In this document: positions 51,865 to 60,983 of the stretch, piece by piece | Layout of the letters: each line of letters opens with the position of its first letter | Numbering within the stretch: the first letter of the stretch is position 1 | Assembly (NCBI GenBank): GCA_902517505.1 | Contig: CABYCL010000003.1 | Location: 44,698-108,697 of the forward strand | Direction: 5' to 3' | Source of the DNA: an uncultured SAR86 cluster bacterium | Lineage (GTDB): Bacteria; Pseudomonadota; Gammaproteobacteria; Magnimaribacterales; D2472 | Length of the DNA: 64,000 nucleotides | Translations under genes and position numbers: made by a program | The notes under the pieces: generated by a model | Databases searched by the model: none | Seen by the model: only the letters and a program-made list of their open reading frames with translations | Told to the model about the DNA's origin: nothing

Positions 51865-53130
51865 TTACCTATTTCTAGATGATGGTATATTATTTTTCTT
51901 TCTATATTTTGAGATTGTTCTTCTTGCGAGACTAAAACCTCTTTTATTTAATTCAATTGCGATTTTTTTATCGCTTTTAGGCTTCTTTTCTGAACTTATT
52001 ATGACCTCAATTAGTTTCATTAATTGAGTTGAAGATATATCTCTAGTTTTTGACACAGATGACATTAAAAGAGATTTCATAGGCATTATACCTTTGGGTG
52101 TATCGATATACTTATTTCTAAGTATTCTTGAAACTGTTGAGGGATGAACGCCAATCTGGTCTGCTATCTCTTTATTGCTTAAAGTATTAATTTTAAGAGG
52201 ATTATTTTCAAAGAAAGCAATTTGTTTTGAGCAAATATATTCTCCGACTTTCTGAACTGTTTCATTTCTTTTTTTTACAGATGTTAACAACCATTTTGCA
52301 TCATTAATTTTTTCTAGAATTTTAGTATTTTTTTTTGATTTCAATTCTTTTTTTACATTATCAATCAACTCATCATCTAATTTTATTAAAGGGAAACCAT
52401 CATTTTTAAAATTTACTTTAAAACCCTTATCTTTTATGGATACTTTTAAATCAGCTTCTATATAATGCGTATTTTCATAATTTAGTCCTGGACTTAAATC
52501 ACAATTTTTAATTTGATCCAGAGCAGAGTTAAAATCATTTACTGAAAAACCATTTTTTAATATTAGCTTCTTTATTTCATCGATGTTATCAAGTTTTTCA
52601 TTTGAAAGAATAATATGAATTAGTTCTCTTTTATTTTTCGATATATTTAGATTGTTATCAATTTGAATTTTTATACACTCTTTGTGTGTTCTAAATCCTA
52701 CACCACTTGGATTTAATTTATGTATAACACTTTCAAGGACATTTTTGATCTCTATTTGATTAAAATCAAAATTTGATATTTCTTCTATTTGCTCCATACT
52801 TTCAACAAGCTCTCCTGATTCATCAATACAGCCTATGAGCAATTTAGAGATTTCTATTTCTCTTTTATCAAGATGAAATTCATCTAGTTGTTTTATCAAA
52901 GTCTCTCTTAATGTTAATTTTGATTCGATATCAAAATCAAATCCACCTAAGTCTGACGAATTAATATTATTTTCAGTCTTTTCTAGAAATGGATTTTCAA
53001 TTATTTCATTCTCAATTTTTTTAATTAATTCAAATCTTGATAGCTGAAGTAAATCGATAGATTTCTTTAATGAAGGTGTAAGTTTTATACTTTGACTTAG
53101 TTTAAGGTTTTTAGATAAAACAATTGCCAT
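51865..53130 (-). CDS. rpoN: RNA polymerase sigma-54 factor
   Basis: IGVHPSTVSRILRNKYIDTPKGI HTH and RpoN box ARRTISKYRK; start set at MAIVLSKNLKLSQS, abutting lptB. Confidence 0.93.
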   Translation of the reverse strand: MAIVLSKNLKLSQSIKLTPSLKKSIDLLQLSRFELIKKIENEIIENPFLEKTENNINSSDLGGFDFDIESKLTLRETLIKQLDEFHLDKREIEISKLLIGCIDESGELVESMEQIEEISNFDFNQIEIKNVLESVIHKLNPSGVGFRTHKECIKIQIDNNLNISKNKRELIHIILSNEKLDNIDEIKKLILKNGFSVNDFNSALDQIKNCDLSPGLNYENTHYIEADLKVSIKDKGFKVNFKNDGFPLIKLDDELIDNVKKELKSKKNTKILEKINDAKWLLTSVKKRNETVQKVGEYICSKQIAFFENNPLKINTLSNKEIADQIGVHPSTVSRILRNKYIDTPKGIMPMKSLLMSSVSKTRDISSTQLMKLIEVIISSEKKPKSDKKIAIELNKRGFSLARRTISKYRKKNNIPSSRNR

Positions 53131-53131
53131 T

Positions 53132-53845
53132 TTAATTATACATATCTCCAAGATAAACTTTTTTAACCAAATCATTAGTGGTAAGAGATTGCTTATCTCC
53201 TTGTGCAATAATCTCGCCATTATTAATAATTGCTGCTTTAGTACATATTTCTAGGGTTTCTCTTACATTATGGTCCGTAATTAAAATTCCTATATCTTTT
53301 TTCAATAATTTTTTTAACACATTTTTAATATCTTCTATTGCAATAGGATCAATGCCAGCAAAAGGCTCATCAAGAAGAATAATTTTTGGTTCTGCTACAA
53401 GAGTTCTGGCAATTTCTACTTTTCTTCTCTGCCCTCCTGATAATTGCCTGCCCTTAAGGTTAGATATATCTGTCAGATTAAATTCTTCCATTGAAATATC
53501 TATGAAATTTTTAATATCTTTTTTATTATTTAAGGATAGCTCTGCTAATCCATAAAGATTTTCATATACAGAAAGGTTTTGAAAAATAGATGGCTCTTGA
53601 GGTAAATATTTTATACCAAGATTTGATCTTTTATGCATCGGAATATTAGATATATCTTTACCAGCTAGAATAAATTTTCCATTGTCTGCATGAACAAGGC
53701 CTGCAATCATATAGAATATTGTTGTTTTACCGGCGCCATTAGGCCCTAGCAATCCAAAAATATCACCGGTCTTAACATCAAAAGAAATATTTGAAACAAT
53801 TTCTTTCTCTTTTATAGATTTTGATATTTTTTTTATTTCTAACAT
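53132..53845 (-). CDS. lptB: LPS export ABC transporter ATP-binding protein LptB
   Basis: GPNGAGKTTIFYMIAGL, LSGGQRRKVEIARTL, LLDEPFAGIDPIA. Confidence 0.97.
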   Translation of the reverse strand: MLEIKKISKSIKEKEIVSNISFDVKTGDIFGLLGPNGAGKTTIFYMIAGLVHADNGKFILAGKDISNIPMHKRSNLGIKYLPQEPSIFQNLSVYENLYGLAELSLNNKKDIKNFIDISMEEFNLTDISNLKGRQLSGGQRRKVEIARTLVAEPKIILLDEPFAGIDPIAIEDIKNVLKKLLKKDIGILITDHNVRETLEICTKAAIINNGEIIAQGDKQSLTTNDLVKKVYLGDMYN

Positions 53846-53848
53846 GAC

Positions 53849-54268
53849 CTATTCTTTCGATGAAATTTTTCCTGTTTTTGGATTAAAGATAATTATATTA
53901 GAAGAAATTGAGATATTTTCATATTTCATTGATGCATTGCCAACTAGGTGGACCTTTTCATCATTAAAAAAAAGTATTTTTTCTGCAGTACCGCTAAAAA
54001 GTGTATCTCCATTATTTGATTCTATTGAAGTAGGCATACCTTTTATTGATATTACTTCGCTAAGATCGTCATATAAAGCTGATTTTGCAGAAATACTGAC
54101 GAAATTTGAGATGATTTCAACATTATTTAAAAAACTAATTTGATTTATTTCTTTTAAGAATTCAACAGTATCAGATTTAATTTGAATTTCTTTTTCAAAC
54201 GTTGCCACTGAATGGCTGAAGGCAATGATTATTGATAAATATATAATTTGTGAAAATTTAATTTTCAA
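53849..54268 (-). CDS. lptA: LPS transport periplasmic protein LptA (TTG start)
   Basis: OstA-like: IQIKSDTVEFLKEINQISFLNNVEI...; signal peptide; adjacent to lptB. Confidence 0.85.
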   Translation of the reverse strand: MKIKFSQIIYLSIIIAFSHSVATFEKEIQIKSDTVEFLKEINQISFLNNVEIISNFVSISAKSALYDDLSEVISIKGMPTSIESNNGDTLFSGTAEKILFFNDEKVHLVGNASMKYENISISSNIIIFNPKTGKISSKE

Positions 54269-55234
54269 CTAAAGAATCCTTGCTTCAATTAAGTCATGCA
54301 TTGAAATAACACCAACTTCTTTGCCTTTTTCAATAACAATAAGTGTAAAAATTTTATTTTTTTCCATTATTTTCGCGGCATCTACTGCAAGAGATTCTGA
54401 ATCAATTGTTTTAAAGTTTTTTGTCATAACATTTTTTATCATTGTTTTTTGAATATCAATTTTTTTAGTAATACATCTTCTTAGATCTCCATCAGTAAAA
54501 ATACCAACTACTTTGGATTTGATAGTTATTAATGTAATGCCAAGATTTTTCTTAGTTATTTCAATTAAAGCTTTATCTAAAATTGTGTTCGGAGATACTC
54601 TAGGTACTGCAGCTCCTTTATGCATTAAATCTTTGACCTGAGTAATTAATTTTTTACCTAATTTTCCAGCTGGATGAGATGAAGCAAAGTCTTTTTTTGT
54701 AAAACCTTTTGCTTCAAGAAGAGCTATTGAAAGCGCATCACCAAAAACCAAAGCATTTGTAGTTGATGATGTTGGAGCTAAATCTAGAGGACAAGCTTCC
54801 TTTTTTGATTTTAGTTGTATTTTAATATCTGATGAATTAGCAATAGTAGATTTATTATTACTTGTAAGAGAGGCTATTTCTTTTGCATGCCTTTTAAGGG
54901 AAGGGAGTATATTTACAATTTCATCTGTTTCACCTGAATTTGATATTAAAAGAACAATATCTTTTTTATTAATTAGTCCCATATCTCCATGAGCCGCTTC
55001 AGTTGGATGAATAAATATTGAAGCGGTTCCTGTGCTTGAGAGCGTTGCTGAAATCTTTTGGGCTATATGACCAGATTTTCCAACACCCATTATTATAAAT
55101 TTTCCCTCTAAATTGTAGACTTTTTCACATAGTGTCGTGAAAGATTTATCCAACTGCCCGGCAATCGCATTTATTGAATTAGATTCAATCTTTAAAGTTT
55201 TTTTAGCAGAAGCTATGTAATTATATTTTTTCAT
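54269..55234 (-). CDS. kdsD: Arabinose-5-phosphate isomerase
   Basis: SIS domain GVGKSGHIAQKISATLSSTG, HGDMGLI, C-terminal CBS pair. Confidence 0.95.
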   Translation of the reverse strand: MKKYNYIASAKKTLKIESNSINAIAGQLDKSFTTLCEKVYNLEGKFIIMGVGKSGHIAQKISATLSSTGTASIFIHPTEAAHGDMGLINKKDIVLLISNSGETDEIVNILPSLKRHAKEIASLTSNNKSTIANSSDIKIQLKSKKEACPLDLAPTSSTTNALVFGDALSIALLEAKGFTKKDFASSHPAGKLGKKLITQVKDLMHKGAAVPRVSPNTILDKALIEITKKNLGITLITIKSKVVGIFTDGDLRRCITKKIDIQKTMIKNVMTKNFKTIDSESLAVDAAKIMEKNKIFTLIVIEKGKEVGVISMHDLIEARIL

Positions 55235-55265
55235 ATTAAATTTAAAAATTTTCTATTTACCCTAA

Positions 55266-55274
55266 TGTTATAAT
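55266..55274 (+). promoter_or_regulatory. Putative extended -10 promoter (TGTTATAAT) of mlaC
   Basis: TGTTATAATagaccaATG; 6 nt between -10 and start codon. Confidence 0.5.
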
Positions 55275-55280
55275 AGACCA

Positions 55281-55907
55281 ATGTTATGTTCACATAAAAA
55301 TTATTTATTTCTTTTTTTAATATTGTTCTCATCTGCTTATATCAATTCAGAGGATAATCCCTTTATATATATTGACTCAAATGCACAAAAAATGGTCACA
55401 ATTCTTAAAGAAAATTCTGATTTATTTTTGTCAGATAGAGAGTTATATGAAAATAAAATTAAAGAAATTTTTGAACCAATGATTGATTTCAGAAGAGTTG
55501 CAGCCAGCGTAATGGGAAAAAAATATTATTTACTCTCAACAAGCACTCAAAGGGAAGATTTTGTAGAAATCTTTAAAGATTCTCTATTGGATACCTATGC
55601 TGAAACACTTGCTCAATGGGGTGATTCAACAATTTCTACAGATTTTTCTAGTTTAAAAATCAATGATCAAATAAAAAATATTGAAGTTAAACAAAGTTTA
55701 AATACTGGAAGCAGTAACTATCCTATCTCCTATAAATTAAGAAAAAGTCAAGATGGATGGAAGATTGTTAATATTATTATAAATGGTGTTAACTTAGGAT
55801 TGACATTCAGGAATCAGTTCCAGGCTCTTGCAATTTCAAATAATGAAGATATTGAATCCACTATAAATAATTGGGTATCTGACGCAGGTGATGCAGGTAT
55901 TTCTTAA
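55281..55907 (+). CDS. mlaC: MlaC/Ttg2D family phospholipid-binding protein
   Basis: Signal peptide; FEPMIDFRRVAASVMGKKYYLLSTSTQREDFVEIFKDSLLDTYAETL. Confidence 0.9.
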   Translation: MLCSHKNYLFLFLILFSSAYINSEDNPFIYIDSNAQKMVTILKENSDLFLSDRELYENKIKEIFEPMIDFRRVAASVMGKKYYLLSTSTQREDFVEIFKDSLLDTYAETLAQWGDSTISTDFSSLKINDQIKNIEVKQSLNTGSSNYPISYKLRKSQDGWKIVNIIINGVNLGLTFRNQFQALAISNNEDIESTINNWVSDAGDAGIS

Positions 55908-55908
55908 G

Positions 55909-56124
55909 ATGAGAGAGATTATTGAAGAAATAATTATAGACAATATACCTGATGCTGAATGTTATTTTAATGGAGATGAATGTAATTTAAGATTAGTAGT
56001 ATCTTCTTCAATATTTTTAAAAATGACTTTGATACAACAACATAAAACAGTTATGAGATTACTAGAAGATAAATTTGAGTCTGGTGAGCTTCATGCTCTT
56101 AGCTTGGAAACAAAAATAATTTAA
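55909..56124 (+). CDS. ibaG: BolA/IbaG family protein
   Basis: NIPDAECYFNGDECNLRLVVSS..., upstream of murA; start set at MREIIEE. Confidence 0.8.
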   Translation: MREIIEEIIIDNIPDAECYFNGDECNLRLVVSSSIFLKMTLIQQHKTVMRLLEDKFESGELHALSLETKII

Positions 56125-56126
56125 TA

Positions 56127-57386
56127 ATGGAAAAATTATTGATTAAAGGTGGAAATTCTCTTTCAGGAACAATATGCTGTTCTGGAGCTAAAAATGCAGC
56201 TCTACCAATGATAGCGTCAACAATTCTTTGTGATGAAAAAGTAACTCTTAAAAATTTACCTTACCTTCAAGATATCACTACTATGTTTGAGCTATTGGGA
56301 TCGATGGGAGCTGATATTTTACTTGATGAGAATATGAATTTTACAATCTCATCATTTGCACTTAAAGACACTGAAGCCAGATATGAGTTAGTAAAAACTA
56401 TGAGAGCTTCAATATTAGTCTTAGGTCCCTTGATTGCAAAATATGGTAAAGCAAGGATTGCTCTCCCTGGTGGGTGCGCAATTGGCTCAAGACCTGTTAA
56501 TTATCATCTAGATGCCTTGAAACAGATGGGAGCAAAAATAGAATTAAGAAATGGTTATATCGAAGCTTCTGCAAAAGAATTATTAGGCACGAATATTAGA
56601 TTTGAAGGAATAACCGTCACAGGAACAGAAAATATAATGATGGCAGCAACTCTTGCCAAAGGTGAGACAGTTATTTCAAATGCAGCAAGAGAACCTGAGA
56701 TCATCGATTTAGCTAATATGCTTACTTCTATGGGTGCAAAAATTATTGGTGCTGGTTCAGATACAATTACTGTAAATGGAGTTAATAGTTTAAATGGAAC
56801 TGATTTTGATATTCCTGCCGATAGGATTGAAGCGGGGACTTATCTGGTTGCTGCAGCTGTTACAAAAGGTAATATAAAAGTGGAAGGCATAAATCCAGAC
56901 AGGCTGATGAAAGTAATAGATAAACTAAAAAATACTGGCGCAGAAATTGAAATGACTAATGACTCAATCTCGATTTCCATGACACAAGATTATCCTGAGC
57001 CAGTTGACATCACTACAGCACCTTTTCCTGAATTTCCAACAGATATGCAAGCTCAATTTTCAGTAATCAATGCTATTTCTAAAGGAACTGCAAATATTTA
57101 TGAAACAGTTTTTGAGAATAGGTTTATGCATATATTGGAATTAAATAGAATGGGATGTGATATTCAAGTTAATGGAAATCACGCAATTATTAAAGGGGTA
57201 GAATCAATTTATGGCGCTGAAGTTATGGCAACAGACCTGAGAGCTTCAGCAAGCCTTATTATTGCTGGGTTATGTGCTCAAGGTGAAACTGTTGTAGATC
57301 GTATCTATCATATTGATAGAGGATATGAACGAATAGAAGAAAAATTAAATTATTTGGGTGCAAATATAGTCAGGCTTCCTAGTTAG
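56127..57386 (+). CDS. murA: UDP-N-acetylglucosamine 1-carboxyvinyltransferase
   Basis: SGAKNAALPMIASTIL, LPGGCAIGSRPVNYHL (catalytic Cys loop). Confidence 0.98.
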   Translation: MEKLLIKGGNSLSGTICCSGAKNAALPMIASTILCDEKVTLKNLPYLQDITTMFELLGSMGADILLDENMNFTISSFALKDTEARYELVKTMRASILVLGPLIAKYGKARIALPGGCAIGSRPVNYHLDALKQMGAKIELRNGYIEASAKELLGTNIRFEGITVTGTENIMMAATLAKGETVISNAAREPEIIDLANMLTSMGAKIIGAGSDTITVNGVNSLNGTDFDIPADRIEAGTYLVAAAVTKGNIKVEGINPDRLMKVIDKLKNTGAEIEMTNDSISISMTQDYPEPVDITTAPFPEFPTDMQAQFSVINAISKGTANIYETVFENRFMHILELNRMGCDIQVNGNHAIIKGVESIYGAEVMATDLRASASLIIAGLCAQGETVVDRIYHIDRGYERIEEKLNYLGANIVRLPS

Positions 57387-58362
57387 AATTCTTACTAAGA
57401 GAATCAAAATTTATTGTAATCAATTCACCATTTCTGGTAATCAAATCCAGTTTAAGATTCTCGCCAAGGGTCGCAAATTTCAAAGAACTTATTAGATTAT
57501 TCCAATTTGCATTTTTCTCATTAATACCAATTATAATGTCATCAACTTTAACACCTTTTTCAAAAAGTGGACCCGTATTTTGCATTTCAACTATTCTTAA
57601 GCCATTTATTATTGAATTATTATTATTAATTCTTACACCTAAAACCCTAAAATTCCCAATCCAAAGAGTTCTTACCTCACCAAATTTAATTAATTGAGTT
57701 GCTATTTGGACGATTATATTTGAGGGTATAGCAAACCCAATTCCTTGATAAGCACCAGTTCTAGAAAATATTTTTGAGTTAATGCCAATCAAATTACCAT
57801 TTTCATTGATAAGAGCTCCACCAGAATTACCTGGATTGATGGCAGCATCAGTTTGAATTAATTGAAGATATGGATTTCCATAGTCGCGACCCGTTGCACT
57901 AATAATTCCATTTGATACTGATATACCAATTCCATAAGGATTTCCAATAGCAAGAACTTCGTCACCAATTTTTAGGTTGTCTGAATCTGCAAAATCAATA
58001 GGTTCTAATTTTTCATCAGATTGTATTTTTAAAACGGCAATATCTGTATTTTTATCAACACCAATTATACTTGCTGGAAAATTTTTACCCTTGTTAGTTT
58101 TTACAATTATTTTTTGACCAGTGAGAATATGAAGGTTGGTTACAATATATCCATCATTTGAAAAAATTACTCCAGAACCAATACCGCTTCTATTGTTTGA
58201 AAACGATAAATTTTCAGAAGAAATGGTGACTACAGATGGGATTGATTTTTCTGAAGCAGTTACTAATTTGTTTTTATCATTAGATATAAAGTACCATGTG
58301 CCTGCAAAGGTTAATAATATTACTAAAAAATAACTTAAAAAATTTGTTTGAAAATATTTCAT
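57379..58362 (-). CDS. degS: DegS-like trypsin/PDZ serine protease
   Basis: N-terminal TM, GSGVIFSNDGYIVTNLHIL, DAAINPGNSGGALIN, single PDZ; start set at MKYFQTNF. Confidence 0.9.
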   Translation of the reverse strand: MKYFQTNFLSYFLVILLTFAGTWYFISNDKNKLVTASEKSIPSVVTISSENLSFSNNRSGIGSGVIFSNDGYIVTNLHILTGQKIIVKTNKGKNFPASIIGVDKNTDIAVLKIQSDEKLEPIDFADSDNLKIGDEVLAIGNPYGIGISVSNGIISATGRDYGNPYLQLIQTDAAINPGNSGGALINENGNLIGINSKIFSRTGAYQGIGFAIPSNIIVQIATQLIKFGEVRTLWIGNFRVLGVRINNNNSIINGLRIVEMQNTGPLFEKGVKVDDIIIGINEKNANWNNLISSLKFATLGENLKLDLITRNGELITINFDSLSKNSN

Positions 58363-58363
58363 A

Positions 58364-59407
58364 ATGTCAGTTGAACAAAATATCATCGATGCCCTAAAAA
58401 ACCAAGGCACAAATCCAGATTTGGCCCAAATTGATTTAATAAAAAAACTTTGTGAAATGCAAAGCAGAAAAAATTTTCTCAGCTTAAAAATTTTTTCCAA
58501 ACAAAAAAATCTTGGTCTATATATTTGGGGTGATGTAGGCCGAGGTAAGACACTAATTACAAATGAATATTTAAAGCACATCAAGGGTAAAGATGTAAGA
58601 ACTTTTCATTACATAGACTTTATGAATTATGTCCATGATCAATTAAATAATTTTTCAGGCTTAAAAAATCCATTAAGGAAAATTTCTAAAAATCTTTGTA
58701 AGAATAGATTGATTTTTATTGATGAATTTCAGGTGGAAGATGTTGCTGATGCAATGATAGTAGGTGATCTGCTTTTACAGTTAAAAGAAAATGGTACAAA
58801 GTTAATATTAACTTCAAATGCTCATCCTAATGATTTATACAAAGATGGTCTTCAAAGACAAAAATTTCAAGAATCAATTGAAGCTTTTCTAAAGAATATT
58901 ACCATTCACGAACTTAAAGGAGAGACTGACTATAGAACTAGAAATATCATTCAGTTAGCTAAAAATGATGACACAATTTATTCTGATGAAGACATATCAA
59001 CACTAATTAAAAAAAATTTTGGTATTGATAAATTGGAATCAAATGAAGTTGAAATAAATCATAGGAAATTTGGATGTAAGGTAGTTTCAAATAATATTTT
59101 ATGGATAGAATACTCAAGTTTTTTTAATGCACCTACTGGTGCAAAAGACTATAAACATATATGCAATAAATTTGATTGGATATTTATTAGTAAACTTCAA
59201 AGCAGCGATGATAATTATATTGATATTGTTAGAAGATTTATCTCATTTATTGATATAGCATATGCAAATCAAGCAAAAATTAAAATTTTCTTTAACGATC
59301 TTGATATAAATGAACTATATACCGGATCTAAAATTGATCTGCTCTGGAATAGGTGTGCTAGCAGACTTTCTGAAATGCGAACTTACGAATATTTAAATAG
59401 TAATTAA
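58364..59407 (+). CDS. zapE: Cell division AAA ATPase ZapE
   Basis: GLYIWGDVGRGKTLI, LIFIDEFQVEDVADAMI. Confidence 0.93.
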   Translation: MSVEQNIIDALKNQGTNPDLAQIDLIKKLCEMQSRKNFLSLKIFSKQKNLGLYIWGDVGRGKTLITNEYLKHIKGKDVRTFHYIDFMNYVHDQLNNFSGLKNPLRKISKNLCKNRLIFIDEFQVEDVADAMIVGDLLLQLKENGTKLILTSNAHPNDLYKDGLQRQKFQESIEAFLKNITIHELKGETDYRTRNIIQLAKNDDTIYSDEDISTLIKKNFGIDKLESNEVEINHRKFGCKVVSNNILWIEYSSFFNAPTGAKDYKHICNKFDWIFISKLQSSDDNYIDIVRRFISFIDIAYANQAKIKIFFNDLDINELYTGSKIDLLWNRCASRLSEMRTYEYLNSN

Positions 59408-59471
59408 AATAAAATTCATATAAATATTGCTATATTTCCTTCTAAACATTAATATTCGCTTCTCAAATTAA

Positions 59472-59909
59472 ATGATTATGAAAACTTATTCGCTTAAAAA
59501 AGAAGAAGTAGAAAGAAGCTGGTTTCTTCTTGATGTATCTGATCGAGTTCTTGGAAGAGTAGCAACAAAGATTGCAGATAGAATCAGAGGGAAAGATAAA
59601 CCAACATATACTCCTCATACCGATGGTGGTGATTATGTTATCGTTATTAATGCTGAAAAAATTAAAGTTACTGGAACGAAATATACTGATAAAAAATATT
59701 ATCGTCATTCTCTTTACCCTGGTGGTTTAAAGTCTCAATCATTTAAAGAACTTAGTGAGAAAAATCCTGAAAGAATTATCGAGGAGGCAGTAAAGGGTAT
59801 GCTTCCAAAAAATAAACTCGGCAAGTCAATGATAAAAAAACTTAAAGTTTTCAAAGGATCACAGCATGATCATGAATCACAACAACCTACTGAGTGGAAT
59901 CCAATCTAA
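59472..59909 (+). CDS. rplM: 50S ribosomal protein L13
   Basis: [48 protein letters not shown]. Confidence 0.97.
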   Translation: MIMKTYSLKKEEVERSWFLLDVSDRVLGRVATKIADRIRGKDKPTYTPHTDGGDYVIVINAEKIKVTGTKYTDKKYYRHSLYPGGLKSQSFKELSEKNPERIIEEAVKGMLPKNKLGKSMIKKLKVFKGSQHDHESQQPTEWNPI

Positions 59910-60301
59910 TGAGTGCTGAAATCTATTATGCAACTGGAAGAAGAAAAACTTCTTCAGCAAGAGTTTATCTTCAAAAAGGTAAGGGTATTATTTCAGTTAA
60001 TGATACAAACTTAGATGAATATTTTGGTAGGAAAGTTGCTCAAATGTTGGTGAAGCAACCTTTGGAGTTAGTAGAACTTTCTGAAAAAGTTGATATTAAA
60101 GTTAAAGTTAAAGGTGGTGGTAGTTTTGGACAAGCTGGTGCAATTAGGCATGGTATATCGCGGGCTCTAACTTTATTTGATGAGGAGCTAAGACCTCAAC
60201 TCAAAAAGGCTGGACTTCTTACTAGAGATCCTAGAAGAGTAGAAAGAAAGAAACCTGGTTTAGTAAAAGCAAGAAAAAGTAAGCAGTTCTCAAAAAGATA
60301 A
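59909..60301 (+). CDS. rpsI: 30S ribosomal protein S9
   Basis: [21 protein letters not shown]...[30 protein letters not shown] stop/start overlap with rplM. Confidence 0.97.
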   Translation: MSAEIYYATGRRKTSSARVYLQKGKGIISVNDTNLDEYFGRKVAQMLVKQPLELVELSEKVDIKVKVKGGGSFGQAGAIRHGISRALTLFDEELRPQLKKAGLLTRDPRRVERKKPGLVKARKSKQFSKR

Positions 60302-60401
60302 TAATACCAAATCTTTCTTGCTTATTTTCAATTATAACTGAATTTTATATTGCATAATTATGTTATAATCTTGACCGTTATTTGAGTAGCACACAGCCTA
60401 A

Positions 60402-60983
60402 ATGCAAGAAAAAGATAAGACAAGAAGAAAGGTTTTAATTGGCCTAACAAGCGCTGTAGGTTTGTCAGGATTACCCTTTGTTGCAACACCATTCATAGCA
60501 GCTTGGAACCCAAGCGCTAAGGCTAAAGCAGCTGGTGCCGCAGTTAAATTAGATGTATCAAAAATGCAATATGGACAACAAATTCAAGTTGCTTGGAGAA
60601 AGCAGCCAGTTTTCATTGTAAGACACACAAATGAGAGTCTTGCTGGTTTAGATTTATCTTTAGATAAATTAGCTGACCCCAACTCAGATCAAATTATTGA
60701 ACCATATAAAGGTCTAAACCCATCTAGATCTAAAAATCCAGAGTATTCAGTTATGTCTGGTGTTTGCACTCATCTAGGTTGTTCTCCAAAATATCATCCG
60801 GAAGTAGAGCCAAAGGCTTGGGATGCATCTTGGAAAGGGGGGTTTTTTTGCCCTTGTCATGGATCAATGTTTGATATTGTTGGAAGAGTTTATAAAGGTG
60901 TTCCAGCGCCTACAAATTTAGTGGTTCCTCCTCATATGTTTGAAGGAACTATACTAACAATTGGAGAGGATAAGGAGTTATAA
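60402..60983 (+). CDS. petA: Ubiquinol-cytochrome c reductase Rieske iron-sulfur subunit
   Basis: CTHLGCSPKY and CPCHGSMFD 2Fe-2S ligands. Confidence 0.97.
   Translation: MQEKDKTRRKVLIGLTSAVGLSGLPFVATPFIAAWNPSAKAKAAGAAVKLDVSKMQYGQQIQVAWRKQPVFIVRHTNESLAGLDLSLDKLADPNSDQIIEPYKGLNPSRSKNPEYSVMSGVCTHLGCSPKYHPEVEPKAWDASWKGGFFCPCHGSMFDIVGRVYKGVPAPTNLVVPPHMFEGTILTIGEDKEL

Noticed and set aside
58363-58584. N-terminal extension of the DegS-like ORF (MMCFKYSFVISVLPRPTSP...)
   Set aside because: Lies antisense to zapE; the conserved-looking TM anchor begins at MKYFQTNF (58362).
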